From: Bacteroidaceae bacterium
Lineage (GTDB): Bacteria > Bacteroidota > Bacteroidia > Bacteroidales > Bacteroidaceae
Assembly: GCA_017650105.1 (NCBI GenBank)
Contig: JAGCFO010000004.1
Span: 1 to 64,000 of the forward strand
Length of the DNA stretch: 64,000 nt
Direction of reading: 5' to 3'
Part shown: positions 36,881 through 46,334 of the stretch, in pieces
Layout of the letters: each line of letters starts with the position of its first letter
How positions within the stretch are numbered: the first letter of the stretch is position 1
Translations under genes and position numbers: made by a program
The notes under the pieces: model-generated
The model's input: the letters and a program-made list of their open reading frames with translations, nothing else
What the model was told of the DNA's origin: nothing
The model's database searches: none

Positions 36881-36953
36881 CGGAAAGTAGCGCAGTTGGT
36901 AGCGCACTACGTTCGGGACGTAGGGGTCGGGCGTTCGAGTCGCCTCTTTCCGA
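36881..36953 (+). tRNA. tRNA-Pro (CGG)
   Basis: Acceptor CGGAAAG pairs with CTTTCCG; anticodon stem CTACG/CGTAG with loop TTCGGGA, so anticodon CGG. Sequence GCGTTCGAGTCGC forms the T-arm. Divergent from tRNA-Phe. Confidence 0.93.
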
Positions 36954-36969
36954 CAGATGCTTTTCCTGA

Positions 36970-37003
36970 GGTGCGGAAGTAACTTTCCGCACCTTTTCTT
37001 TTT
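36970..37003 (+). terminator. Terminator of tRNA-Pro
   Basis: GGTGCGGAA (36970-36978), six-base loop, TTCCGCACC (36985-36993), then TTTTCTTTTT. Confidence 0.9.
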
Positions 37004-37142
37004 CCCTATCGAGCCTTTTCTTTTATCCCCATTCCTTTTCTTTCGCTCCTCGTGCCTTTCTCTTTTTCTCCGCGCGCTATCGATGCAAACGGTGGGCTCT
37101 CCCTTGCTTGAGGGGAATGCCTTCTCTGGAAAGCGAAAAATA

Positions 37143-37226
37143 TGCTTTGAGCAAAAAAAATTTTCCCTTCTTCATACGGCGATATGAAGAAAGAAAAAAA
37201 ATTTTTGGAGAAGGAAAAATTTACCC
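37143..37226. repeat. 21-bp modular repeat, site 6 (4 modules)
   Basis: Modules at 37143, 37164, 37185 and 37206. The middle two are inverted to each other: TCCCTTCTTCATACGGCGATA then TGAAGAAAGAA, i.e. TTCTTCAT...ATGAAGAA around the word ACGGCGAT. Confidence 0.8.
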
Positions 37227-37380
37227 CCTTCAGTTTATCGTCTCGTAAGGCTTTCCCCCCCCCCCTCGGCGCCCATCCATCTCCGAAGAAAGAATGAAAG
37301 CGAAAGGGCAGGGCGAAAAGGAAAATTTTCGAAAAAGTACACCTTTTATTATTTAAAATGTTAAAAAACGGACTTTTTGC

Positions 37381-37411
37381 TTTGCCGTGCTGCGAGTTTG
37401 CCGTATCTTCG
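37381..37411 (+). promoter_or_regulatory. Promoter of the large TPR gene
   Basis: TTTG (37381-37384), 19 bases, TATCTTCG (37404-37411), 25 bp before the ATG. Confidence 0.65.
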
Positions 37412-37435
37412 TAGGCTGAAACCAAACGTACGACA

Positions 37436-40400
37436 ATGAAAAGACCGTTTATCATACTGGCAATGTGCTGCATGACATCGCTTGCACATGCCCAAATCCA
37501 GCCGCAGGCAGAGTATGCCCCCAGTCTCTCGGTGCCTACCGCTGCCGCAAACCTTCTCGAGCAGGCTAAGACCCTCTTCCTCGATGGAGCCTATGCCCCC
37601 GCACGCAGCGCCATCGACCGGCTGATGCAGAGCGGAGCCACCGTGACGCAGATAACCGAGGCGCAGGAGCTGCTGGCACGCATTCAGTTTGCAACAAGCC
37701 CTTCCACATCGATGCCCGCACTCGAAAAATACCTCAGCGACTATCCCGATGCAGGGCAGCGCAACCTGATCCGCGCTCTGCTGGCTCAGGCCTACTACTC
37801 GGCAGGCGACTACGAGAGCACCCTTGAGGTAGCGCGAGAGGTAGACCTCTCCACGCTGGGCGAGACAGACGCTGCCCATCTGCTGGTTACAGAAGCGATG
37901 GTGCTGATTGAGACAGGACGCAACGAGGAGGCTCGCGCGCTGCTGCGAGGTGTGCTCGAACAAGACGGGCCTTGTATGGGCGACGCCTTCTTCTACACCG
38001 CCTACCTCGACTATGTGGAAGGACACTACGCTGAGGCTGCCCAGGGATTCAACACGATGCTCCCCGATGCCCGTTTCCGCGAACAGGCTCTCTACCTGCA
38101 GGCACAGTCCTACCTGGATGCCTCCGAATTCGACAAGGCTCTCGACAATGCCGAGAGATATCTGGCAGAGTATCCCCAGGGAGCCTATGCGCTGGGAATG
38201 AACCGTATAAAGGGAGAGGCCCTCTACGGAAAGAAAGATTTTGCCAATAGCGCCCTTGTGCTGGAGGAGTACCTCGCATCGTGCGACACACCAACGCGCG
38301 AGGCCCTCTACCAGCTGGGAATGGCACACTACAATTCGGGCGAGTTCCTGCGTGCCCCCGAAGTGCTGGCAATGGTAGCCGACTCAGCCGACGTGCTGGC
38401 TCAGAACGCCGCCCTTCATGCGGGACTCTCATTCCTGAAAATAGACGACAAGAACCGCGCACGCCTGCTATTTGAGGAGGCTGCAGGAATGGAAGCCGAC
38501 AAATTCCTCCGCGAGCAGGCAATGTACAACTATCTCGTCTGCCTGCACGAGACGGGCTACTCGGCTTTCGGAGAGACGCTTACAGCCTACGAGCGCTTCC
38601 TCAACGACTTCCCCAACTCCCCCTATGCCGATAACGCCAGCACTTACCTTGTGGAGATGTATATGAGCACCAAAAACTACGAGGCAGCGCTCACGTCGAT
38701 AGAGAAGATTAAGCAGCCCACCGAGACGGTGCTGAAGGCAAAGCAGCAACTCCTCTGCAAGGCAGGCCAGGAGGCATATACCAACAATAGCGTCGACGAG
38801 GCCATAGAGAAACTGAATCAGGCTATCGCTATGGGAACGTACGACAGGCAGGCAAAGGCTGACGCCTACTTCTGGAGAGCCGAGTCGTTCTACCGCAAAG
38901 GGGCCTACGGCAAGGCAGTAAGCGACTATGCTTCCTACTTGAACAACACGCCCTCCGACACCAACTATACCTATCCTCTGGCGCTCTACGGACTGGGATA
39001 CAGCCAGTTCCAGCAGCAGAACTACAACGAAGCATACCGCAACTTCGACCGACTTGCCTCGCTGAGCAAGACTCCCGGGCGTATCGACAACACCACGCTC
39101 GCCGACGCCTACATGCGTATGGGCGACTGCTACTTCCAGGCACGACAGTATGTCAATGCCGAGAAGACCTACAACAAAGCAGTCGAAGTGGATGCCTCCA
39201 CAGCCGACTATGCTATCTACCAAAAGGCTTTTTCGCAGGGACTCACGGGACGATACCAGGATAAAATCAATACACTCACTTCTCTCGTGGAGAATTATCC
39301 CAGCTCTGACTATGCCGACGATGCTCTCTACGAGAAAGGGCGCGCCTACGTGCAGCTTGAGAACAACGCTAAGGCAATGCAGGCTTTCGTGCAGCTGGTA
39401 GAGAAGTATCCTACCAGCCGCTACGCTTCTATTGCAGGCAACGAAATGGCTCTCATCTACTATCAGAACGGACAAGTGGACGAGGCAGTCAAGGCTTACA
39501 AAAACGTGATAACCAATTTCCCCGGCAGCGAGCAGGCAACGGTTGCTATGCGCGACTTGAAGTCGTTGTATGTGGAGCAGAACCGCGTGGACGACTACGT
39601 CTCCTTTGCCGAGCAGACAAAGGGTACGGTGAAAGTGGATGTCAGCGAGCGCGATTCGCTCACCTACATCGCAGCGGAGCAGATTTACATGCGAGGGGAG
39701 AACACATCGGCAGCAAGAGCTTTCGAAAACTACCTCAGCCAATACCCCAACGGCGCCTACACTCTCGATGCTCACTACTATCTCGGATGCATCCGCAGCA
39801 GTCAGGGAAAAGAGGATGAGGCTCTGACTCACCTGTCGATGGTTGCCAAGCAGAAAATGAGCCGGCACGGAGAAGAGGCTATGCGTATGGTTGCCGATAT
39901 GGCTTACGACAAGAAGGACTATGAGCAGGCTCTCTCCTATTATAAGGATTTGAAGACGATGACAGATCAGCCCGACAACCGTCTGCATGCTCAGACTTTC
40001 CTTGTGCGCTCGGCGTATAACCTTGAGCGTTACGATGATGTTGTGGGCGAGGTGGATGCTCTGCTGGGCGACAGCAAGCTGGCTCCTGCCACAGCCATCG
40101 AGATGCGCTACTATCGTGCGAAGAGCCTCCTGGCTGAGAAAAAAGGCAGCAAGGCTGAGGACGACTTGGCTTCGCTTGCCAAAGACACCCGCACCATCTA
40201 CGGAGCCGAAGGGAAATATCTGCTTGCCCAATACTATTACGACAACAATCAGTTGACAAAGGCTGAAAAAGAAGTGCTCGACTACATCAACGTCAGCACC
40301 CCTCACAGCTACTGGCTTGCGCGCAGCTTCATCCTGCTGGCAGACGTCTACATGAAGGGAGGGCGCGATATGGAGGCAAAGCAGTATCTGCTCTCGCTTC

Positions 40401-40468
40401 AGCAAAACTATACGTCAGACGACGACATCCAGTCGCGCATCAACGAACGTCTTGCCAAACTGAAATAA
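37436..40468 (+). CDS. Large periplasmic TPR-repeat protein
   Basis: 1010 residues. Signal peptide MKRPFIILAMCCMTSLAHAQ, then tetratricopeptide repeats throughout (for instance ALYQLGMAHYNSGEFLRAPE, YLGCIRSSQGKEDEALTHLS), many in the BamD/YbgF-like PALYxLGxxY style. No enzymatic domain is seen. It is likely a periplasmic or outer-membrane-associated scaffold. A beta-barrel protein starts 115 bp downstream on the same strand, separated by one short repeat site; the two are probably one unit serving an outer-membrane process. The exact pathway is unknown. Confidence 0.85.
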   Translation: MKRPFIILAMCCMTSLAHAQIQPQAEYAPSLSVPTAAANLLEQAKTLFLDGAYAPARSAIDRLMQSGATVTQITEAQELLARIQFATSPSTSMPALEKYLSDYPDAGQRNLIRALLAQAYYSAGDYESTLEVAREVDLSTLGETDAAHLLVTEAMVLIETGRNEEARALLRGVLEQDGPCMGDAFFYTAYLDYVEGHYAEAAQGFNTMLPDARFREQALYLQAQSYLDASEFDKALDNAERYLAEYPQGAYALGMNRIKGEALYGKKDFANSALVLEEYLASCDTPTREALYQLGMAHYNSGEFLRAPEVLAMVADSADVLAQNAALHAGLSFLKIDDKNRARLLFEEAAGMEADKFLREQAMYNYLVCLHETGYSAFGETLTAYERFLNDFPNSPYADNASTYLVEMYMSTKNYEAALTSIEKIKQPTETVLKAKQQLLCKAGQEAYTNNSVDEAIEKLNQAIAMGTYDRQAKADAYFWRAESFYRKGAYGKAVSDYASYLNNTPSDTNYTYPLALYGLGYSQFQQQNYNEAYRNFDRLASLSKTPGRIDNTTLADAYMRMGDCYFQARQYVNAEKTYNKAVEVDASTADYAIYQKAFSQGLTGRYQDKINTLTSLVENYPSSDYADDALYEKGRAYVQLENNAKAMQAFVQLVEKYPTSRYASIAGNEMALIYYQNGQVDEAVKAYKNVITNFPGSEQATVAMRDLKSLYVEQNRVDDYVSFAEQTKGTVKVDVSERDSLTYIAAEQIYMRGENTSAARAFENYLSQYPNGAYTLDAHYYLGCIRSSQGKEDEALTHLSMVAKQKMSRHGEEAMRMVADMAYDKKDYEQALSYYKDLKTMTDQPDNRLHAQTFLVRSAYNLERYDDVVGEVDALLGDSKLAPATAIEMRYYRAKSLLAEKKGSKAEDDLASLAKDTRTIYGAEGKYLLAQYYYDNNQLTKAEKEVLDYINVSTPHSYWLARSFILLADVYMKGGRDMEAKQYLLSLQQNYTSDDDIQSRINERLAKLK

Positions 40469-40541
40469 GTGCGAGGAGATGAGAAACCGAATAAAAGAGT
40501 CGTTTTCGGAAAATCAGATAAGAAGAACAAAACAGACATTT

Positions 40542-40583
40542 TCCCTTCTTCATCCGGCAATATTTAGAAAGAAACTCAGCGTT
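40542..40583. repeat. 21-bp modular repeat, site 7 (2 modules) flush with a start codon
   Basis: Modules 40542-40562 (TCCCTTCTTCATCCGGCAATA) minus nothing, and 40563-40583 (TTTAGAAAGAAACTCAGCGT plus T). The second ends on the base before the ATG of the barrel gene, so it replaces the usual leader. Confidence 0.7.
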
Positions 40584-42218
40584 ATGAAAAACCAAATACT
40601 TTTTTCCTTACTATTTCTTCTGCCTTTGTGCAGCAATGCCCAGACAACGTCGCCCGACTCTATCAGCCGTACCGTAACGGTGGAGAGCGTCTATAACCCC
40701 GTGCTGGTGTCGGCAGAAAAACGCCTGTTCCTCCCCGAGGATCAGCAAGTGGAGATAGAAAAGAGCGCCGCGGTGTATGCCGACAACGTGCAGAACATCA
40801 GCAGCTTTTCGCGCAGCCCTCTCTTCGCCAAAGGCGTGCAGCTGGAAGAGGCTAAGAACTATCCCGGCTATCTGCGCCTGGGGGTAGGCAACCGCTGGAA
40901 CGTTGACGCGTTGGCAGCCCTTAGGCACAATCTCGGCAAGAGCAACGTGGTGGACCTGTGGATGTCGCACGACGGACACAAGGGAAACATCCCTTACGGG
41001 GACATGAAGTGGAATAGCATACTCTACAACCTGGAGACGGGAGCCTCGTTTACCCATAAGGGAAAGAAGGGCCCAATGGTGAAGGCAGAACTTGACGCAG
41101 GTTTGCATACCTATAACTATATTGTCACCAACAGCCAGCAGGCCGTTGTCGACAGGCAGAAGGCGCGCAACTTGGGCGGTGCCCTAACGATAGCAGGCGA
41201 ATGGAAGGACTTCACTCCCGAGCGCGATGCGAATTACTTTGGCGCTGTGGACTTCCACCAGTGGCATCAAGGCTCGTGGATGGCTGCCGACGAATCGGTG
41301 AACGAAGATCATCTCTCCATCGACTTTGGAGGAAAGATGGATACGGGAAGCCGCAGCGCAGCTTCTCTGGGTGTTGCCAGCGATGTGATGTTCTATAATA
41401 ATCAGGGAGGCTATGCCGACTACTTCTCCTTTGCTGTGAATCCCTCGTGGAAGGTGGAGCGTTCGGTTTGGTCCTTTAAGGCAGGCTTGCATGTTGATTT
41501 CCAAACCGACGAGATGCGTCCCGCACAAGTAGCCCCTGACTTCCGCTTCAGTCTGGTTCCTCTTGATTTCCTGCGTGTGAACCTCTCTGCCGACGGAGGG
41601 CGTACGGTGCGCTCCTTCAAGGAACTCTATGCCATTTCTCCCTGGTGGGGAGGCGAGAAGCAGCTGCGCCAGTCCTTTGATCTTTTGAATGCCCGCCTGC
41701 AGCTTGATGCGCGCATCGTAGACGGTGTTCACGTAGGAGCCTGGGGAGGATACCGAATTGTGCAGGATGGAGTTTTTGCCACTACGCTCAAAACCAACGG
41801 ACTTCTCTATACGGGATTGCTGAATCAGGACGCTACAGTATGGAACATGGGAGCAAATGCTGTTGCCAGCTGGAAAGATGTGGTGACGCTCACCGCTTCG
41901 GTGGATTATTTCAGTTGGCGTTCCGAAGCAAACGTGTTGGAATTTGCTCCGGAGGAAGATTTAAAATTGAACGCGTGCACACGCATAATGGATAAGCTCT
42001 ATGCCGATGCTACGCTGCGTTATCTCCGATTCGTTTCGGTGGATGGAGTGCGTCAGCCTTCTGTTGCCGACTTGGGGTTAGGAGCCCGTTACACCGTTTT
42101 GGACAACGTTTCGGCATTCGCAAAGATAGAAAACCTGCTGAACAGATATTCAGGACTTACGCCCGTCTATCCGCAGCAAGGAATACATATGTTGATTGGC
42201 GCAAGTCTTAAGTTCTGA
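40584..42218 (+). CDS. Outer-membrane beta-barrel protein (TonB-dependent receptor-like, no plug)
   Basis: 544 residues. Signal peptide MKNQILFSLLFLLPLCSNAQ. The body is a succession of amphipathic strands with aromatic belts and ends LIGASLKF, a barrel end signal. The final third (ARYTVLDNVSAFAKIENLLN) is typical of TonB-receptor barrels, but there is no TonB box or plug domain, and the length is short for a receptor. The frame starts at 40479 but the ATG at 40584 gives the signal peptide. Likely partner of the upstream TPR protein; transported substrate unknown. Confidence 0.75.
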   Translation: MKNQILFSLLFLLPLCSNAQTTSPDSISRTVTVESVYNPVLVSAEKRLFLPEDQQVEIEKSAAVYADNVQNISSFSRSPLFAKGVQLEEAKNYPGYLRLGVGNRWNVDALAALRHNLGKSNVVDLWMSHDGHKGNIPYGDMKWNSILYNLETGASFTHKGKKGPMVKAELDAGLHTYNYIVTNSQQAVVDRQKARNLGGALTIAGEWKDFTPERDANYFGAVDFHQWHQGSWMAADESVNEDHLSIDFGGKMDTGSRSAASLGVASDVMFYNNQGGYADYFSFAVNPSWKVERSVWSFKAGLHVDFQTDEMRPAQVAPDFRFSLVPLDFLRVNLSADGGRTVRSFKELYAISPWWGGEKQLRQSFDLLNARLQLDARIVDGVHVGAWGGYRIVQDGVFATTLKTNGLLYTGLLNQDATVWNMGANAVASWKDVVTLTASVDYFSWRSEANVLEFAPEEDLKLNACTRIMDKLYADATLRYLRFVSVDGVRQPSVADLGLGARYTVLDNVSAFAKIENLLNRYSGLTPVYPQQGIHMLIGASLKF

Positions 42219-42262
42219 TAAAATGTTTTTTGCGGAAAGTTTTTTATATCCGTATTAAATTG

Positions 42263-42270
42263 TACTTTTG
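42263..42270 (+). promoter_or_regulatory. topA: topA promoter (-7 element)
   Basis: TACTTTTG, 28 bp before the ATG at 42298; T-rich sequence stands 20 bp upstream. Confidence 0.6.
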
Positions 42271-42297
42271 CGCCGAATTTCAAGAAGTCATCAAAAA

Positions 42298-44649
42298 ATG
42301 CATAAGAATTTAGTTATTGTTGAGTCTCCTGCTAAAGCAAAAACGATAGAGAAATTCCTGGGAGCAGACTACAAAGTTTTGTCTTCGTACGGACATATCC
42401 GTGATTTGAAGAAGAAAAGCTACAGTATAGACAAAGAAACATTCGAACCCATCTACGAGATACCAACCGAAAAGAAGAAGGTTGTAGAAGATCTTAAAAA
42501 AGAGGCTGCAAAGGTGCAGACCATTTGGCTTGCATCCGATGAAGACCGCGAAGGAGAGGCTATTAGCTGGCATCTGTTTGAGGTGCTCGGACTGAAAAAG
42601 GAGAATACCAAGCGTATCGTCTTTCACGAGATTACTCCAGACGCCATTAAAACGGCTATCGAGCATCCGCGCGATATCGACACGAATCTGGTCTACGCCC
42701 AGCAGGCACGTCGCGTGCTCGACCGAATTGTGGGTTTCAAACTGTCGCCCATCCTTTGGCGCAAGGTTAAGCCTGCCTTGTCTGCAGGACGTGTGCAGTC
42801 GGTAGCTGTACGGCTCGTCGTTGAAAAGGAGCGCGAGATAACCTCATTCAAGAGCACCGCTTCGTATCGTGTTGTGGCTACTTTCCTGATAGCAGACGAA
42901 CAGAATCATCTGTCGGAGTTGAAGGCAGAACTGAACACGCGCTTCAAGAATAAGAAGGAGGCGATGGCTTTCCTTGAGAAGTGTAAGGATTCATCGTTCC
43001 ACATCGACGATGTACAGACAAAGCCTCTCAAGAAATCGCCTGCCCTGCCTTTCACAACCTCCACCCTTCAGCAGGAAGCAGCTCGTAAGCTTGGCTTCTC
43101 GGTGTCGCAGACGATGGCTCTGGCACAGCGCCTCTACGAATCGGGACAGATTACTTACATGCGTACCGATTCGACGAACCTCTCCAACCTGGCACTCAAT
43201 GCCAGTAAGAAGGTTATCTTGAGTGAGATGGGCGAGGAATACTATAAGTATCGCAACATTCACGCTCGCATCAAGGGGGCTCAAGAAGCACACGAGGCAA
43301 TCCGTCCTTCTTATATGGACAGACCTTCCCTCACTGGCGGAAATGCTGCCGAGAAACGCTTGTACGAGCTCATCTACAAGCGCACTCTTGCCTCGCAGAT
43401 GGCTGATGCACAATTGGAGAAGACAACTGCTACCATCTCCATCTCCAGCTCAAAGGAGCAGTTTGTGGTGAATGGGGAGCGCGTTGTGTTCGACGGCTTC
43501 CTGCGTGTATACAGAGAGTCGGTCGACGAGGAGGAACACAGCTTCGATAGCGATACCCTCCTTCCTCCTATGTCAAAAGGGCAGAGCCTCTCGTTGGCAG
43601 AGATGACAGCTACGGAACGTTACACTTCAGCTCCGCAGCGGTACAACGAAGCAGGGCTTGTTCATAAGCTTGAGGAGTTGGGAATAGGGCGCCCCTCCAC
43701 CTATGCCCCCACCATCAGCACCATTCAGCAGCGCGAGTATGTGGTAAAGGAAGACCGCCCGGGCGTTGAGCGCTCAGTGAACGTGCTTCGGCTCTCGAAG
43801 GGCAACATCAGCGATACGACGACGACAGAGGTGTACGGTTCAGAGAAGGCAAAACTTGTGCCTACCGACATAGGTGTGGTTGTCAACGACTTCCTCATGG
43901 ACTTCTTTCCGCAGATTCTCGACTACAATTTCACTGCCGACATAGAGAAGGAATTCGACGAGATAGCAGAGGGAGAGAAGCCCTGGGTGGGTGTGATAGC
44001 CCATTTCGACAAGGACTTTGAGCCCCTTGTTGACAAAGCTCTCGGCGACAGACCCGAGCACAAGGTAGGCGAACGATTGCTTGGCACCGATCCTGCAAGC
44101 GGACGTCCCGTATCAGCGAAGATAGGGCGCTTCGGTCCTATCGTTCAGATAGGTTCTGCCGACGACAAGGAGAAACCGCGCTTCGCTCAGCTCAAGAAAG
44201 GGCAGACAATCGAAACCATCACGCTCGAAGAAGCTATCGAGCTGTGCTCTCTGCCTCGCACGATAGGGCAGAAAGACGGGAAGGACGTTGTGGTAGGCCT
44301 CGGGCGTTTCGGACTTTACGTGCGCTGCGACAAGACGTACGTCTCCCTCCCTGAGGAGTACGACCCGATGACTATCACGTTAGAGGAAGCCGAGAAGCTG
44401 ATTCTCGAACGCGAGAAGCAGAAGGAGAACAATCACGTCAAGTCGTTTGAGGAAGATCCTGAAGTAGAGATCCGCAACGGGCGTTTCGGACCTTACATTG
44501 CTTCGCACGGCACCAACTATCGTCTTCCGAAAGGCATCAAACCCGAGGAAGTGACCTTCGAGCAGTGTCGCGAAATCGTTGCGAAGGCATCAGAAAGCAC
44601 TCCCAAGCCTCGCAGAGGACGCCCGCGCACTTCCCGCTCGGAGGCATGA
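42298..44649 (+). CDS. topA: DNA topoisomerase I
   Basis: 783 residues. TOPRIM domain from NLVIVESPAKAKTIEKFLG through the LASDEDREGEAISWH acidic site; the catalytic Tyr is in ITYMRTDSTNLS (near 286). It relaxes negative supercoils. In place of the zinc fingers of E. coli the C-terminus has repeats of the GRFGLYVRCDKTYVSLPEEY / GRFGPYIASHGTNYRLPKGI kind, as in other Bacteroidetes. Tail KPRRGRPRTSRSEA is basic. The stop overlaps the aroK ATG by four bases (ATGA). The frame extends ten codons upstream; this ATG opens the conserved part. Confidence 0.96.
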   Translation: MHKNLVIVESPAKAKTIEKFLGADYKVLSSYGHIRDLKKKSYSIDKETFEPIYEIPTEKKKVVEDLKKEAAKVQTIWLASDEDREGEAISWHLFEVLGLKKENTKRIVFHEITPDAIKTAIEHPRDIDTNLVYAQQARRVLDRIVGFKLSPILWRKVKPALSAGRVQSVAVRLVVEKEREITSFKSTASYRVVATFLIADEQNHLSELKAELNTRFKNKKEAMAFLEKCKDSSFHIDDVQTKPLKKSPALPFTTSTLQQEAARKLGFSVSQTMALAQRLYESGQITYMRTDSTNLSNLALNASKKVILSEMGEEYYKYRNIHARIKGAQEAHEAIRPSYMDRPSLTGGNAAEKRLYELIYKRTLASQMADAQLEKTTATISISSSKEQFVVNGERVVFDGFLRVYRESVDEEEHSFDSDTLLPPMSKGQSLSLAEMTATERYTSAPQRYNEAGLVHKLEELGIGRPSTYAPTISTIQQREYVVKEDRPGVERSVNVLRLSKGNISDTTTTEVYGSEKAKLVPTDIGVVVNDFLMDFFPQILDYNFTADIEKEFDEIAEGEKPWVGVIAHFDKDFEPLVDKALGDRPEHKVGERLLGTDPASGRPVSAKIGRFGPIVQIGSADDKEKPRFAQLKKGQTIETITLEEAIELCSLPRTIGQKDGKDVVVGLGRFGLYVRCDKTYVSLPEEYDPMTITLEEAEKLILEREKQKENNHVKSFEEDPEVEIRNGRFGPYIASHGTNYRLPKGIKPEEVTFEQCREIVAKASESTPKPRRGRPRTSRSEA

Positions 44650-45206
44650 TACGCCTTTTTCTCGTAGGATTCATGGGCTCAGGCAAAACGACGTTAGGCC
44701 GAGCCCTTTCGAAGGACCTGGGCCTCACGTTTATTGATATGGATCAATACATCGAGGGGCGTTTCCATCGTACTGTTTCGCAGCTCTTCAGCGAGAGGGG
44801 CGAAGAGGGATTCCGCAAGCTGGAGCGCAACATGCTGCACGAGATTTGCGAGGTGGAAGACGTCGTTGTGGCTACGGGAGGGGGAGTTCCCTGCTTTTTC
44901 GACAACATGCAGTATATGAATGAGCGGGGAGTCACCGTGTGGCTCAACGTGCCCCCTTCGGTGATTCACACCCGTCTGCTTATCAGCAGAAGCAAGCGCC
45001 CGCTTGTGGCATCAATGCCCGAGGAGGAGCTGCTCGGCTACATCGTATCTTCTCTTGCTGAAAGGGAGCCCTATTATTCGCGCGCAGCGTGTGTTTTCGA
45101 TGGGAGCCTGCTCGAGAATCGTGAGCAGATTGCCAAGTCGGTAGCGCGTTTCAAAAAGGAAATCACCGACGTCTATTTCCCGCACTCGGAGGAGGAAAAG
45201 AAATAG
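44646..45206 (+). CDS. aroK: Shikimate kinase
   Basis: 186 residues. P-loop LVGFMGSGKTTLG at residues 5-17, substrate-binding FIDMDQYIE and GGG motif ATGGGVPCF. It phosphorylates shikimate in aromatic amino acid synthesis. Translation is coupled to topA by the ATGA overlap; the frame is open further upstream inside topA. The last 15 residues (VYFPHSEEEKK) are acidic and not part of the family core. The stop is followed by a ten-module repeat array. Confidence 0.94.
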   Translation: MIRLFLVGFMGSGKTTLGRALSKDLGLTFIDMDQYIEGRFHRTVSQLFSERGEEGFRKLERNMLHEICEVEDVVVATGGGVPCFFDNMQYMNERGVTVWLNVPPSVIHTRLLISRSKRPLVASMPEEELLGYIVSSLAEREPYYSRAACVFDGSLLENREQIAKSVARFKKEITDVYFPHSEEEKK

Positions 45207-45213
45207 AGAGTGT

Positions 45214-45423
45214 CTGAAAAGGGATAGGGCATGCTGGAAAAGGAATAGAAAGTGCCAGAAAAGGAACAGGGCGTGCTGGAGAAGGCATAAAACATTTTCG
45301 AGAAGGAACCGGATTTTTTCGAGAAGGGAAAAATTTTTTTGGAGAACAAATATCGCCGTATGAAGAAGGGAAAAAAATTTATTTGTTCTCCAAAAATCGA
45401 TATTTAGAAAGAAGCCCCCTCGC
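45214..45423. repeat. 21-bp modular repeat, site 8 (10 modules, longest)
   Basis: Modules at 45214, 45235, 45256, 45277, 45298, 45319, 45340, 45361, 45382 and 45403, all exactly 21 bp. The first three have divergent cores (CTGAAAAGG, TGGAAAAGG, CAGAAAAGG) and then TCGAGAAGGAA and TGGAGAACAAA. Modules 45340 and 45382 form an inverted pair: GGAGAACAAAT and ATTTGTTCTCC, enclosing the TGAAGAAGGGA module. It lies 8 bp after the aroK stop. Confidence 0.9.
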
Positions 45424-45553
45424 TTCGTCAATCATTTTCACTGCAGCAGGCTTCCGCCATTGAGGGGAAGCCTGCTGATGTTTTGTTTGCCTTGCCCCGA
45501 GGGAGAGGGCTTTCTCCCGATGCCCGTGGGCAGAAGGGGGGAGGGGATGCCGG
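45424..45553. other. Gene-free tail after array 8
   Basis: With the array this makes about 350 bp without a gene between the convergent aroK and DUF2807 genes. An inverted pair CTGCAGCAGGCTTCC / GGAAGCCTGCTG around 45440-45475 may be the terminator. Confidence 0.5.
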
Positions 45554-46300
45554 CTATCGCCTGTTGATTTTGCCGATGCCGCTCTTCTTGATGTTTTCCA
45601 CTTCGGGGTTTCCTTTGTAGGAGATGTTGCCTATTCCATCGTTCACCAGCTCGCAGAGTTCTGAGGCGTAGCATTCTACTCCTCCCACGCCGCTGAGGCT
45701 GACGGTGGTGGATTTGGAAATCATCTCGTAGCACTTGATGGTGCCAACTCCGTCGGACTTATACAAGGCGCTCTCGGTGTTGCCCTTGAGGCTGATGTTG
45801 CCCACGCCGTTGCAGATGACGGAAACTTTCTGGCACTGAAGGTCTTCGAAGACGATGTTGCCCACGCCGTCGTTCACAATCTCGAGGCTCTGAGTCTTGA
45901 TGGTTCCGGGAGCTTTCAGGTTACCCACGCCCTGCAGGCAGATGCGCGAGATGGTGGGGCTGTAGATGATGAGCTGCATCTTCTCGCCTCGGCGCATCTT
46001 GATGTCTCCTCCTTTTTCATAGAAGATGTTGAGCACGCCGTCTTTCACCTCGCAGTTTGTCCTGCGGATGATGCGCTCGGGGCCTATTGCCTCGACGCGG
46101 CTGCTGTCGCTCTGGACGAACTTAACGCTTGCTACAAAGTCTATAACGACGTCGTGGAACTTCTCTAAGTTCATGTAAGCTTCTACGTCTTTCCTCACCG
46201 GCGGATTGTCGGTTGCGGAATCGACGGTAAGCTTTGCGGCACTTGCCTCAAGGGAGCCCAGGGCAAGAATTGCCATTAGTGTCAATAAGAGTCTTTTCAT
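45554..46300 (-). CDS. DUF2807 head-GIN domain protein, exported
   Basis: 248 residues. Signal peptide MKRLLLTLMAILALGSLEASA, then a single-stranded beta-helix-like body with repeated VGN turns (GVGNLKAPG, GVGNIVFED, GVGNISLKG, GIGNISYKG), the pattern of the putative auto-transporter adhesin head-GIN family. Probably surface or periplasmic; ligand unknown. It lies 34 bp downstream of a CPBP protease and ribF on the same strand, without functional link evident. Confidence 0.82.
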   Translation of the reverse strand: MKRLLLTLMAILALGSLEASAAKLTVDSATDNPPVRKDVEAYMNLEKFHDVVIDFVASVKFVQSDSSRVEAIGPERIIRRTNCEVKDGVLNIFYEKGGDIKMRRGEKMQLIIYSPTISRICLQGVGNLKAPGTIKTQSLEIVNDGVGNIVFEDLQCQKVSVICNGVGNISLKGNTESALYKSDGVGTIKCYEMISKSTTVSLSGVGGVECYASELCELVNDGIGNISYKGNPEVENIKKSGIGKINRR

Positions 46301-46334
46301 AGTCTATCTTGTTATTTCGGACATTTTTCATCCT

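Larger units (their letters stand above)
36954..37435. other. Intergenic region tRNA-Pro / TPR gene
   Basis: Holds the tRNA-Pro terminator, the 21-bp array (37143-37226), an 11-C run (37255-37265) and the promoter of the TPR gene. No gene is supported. Confidence 0.5.
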
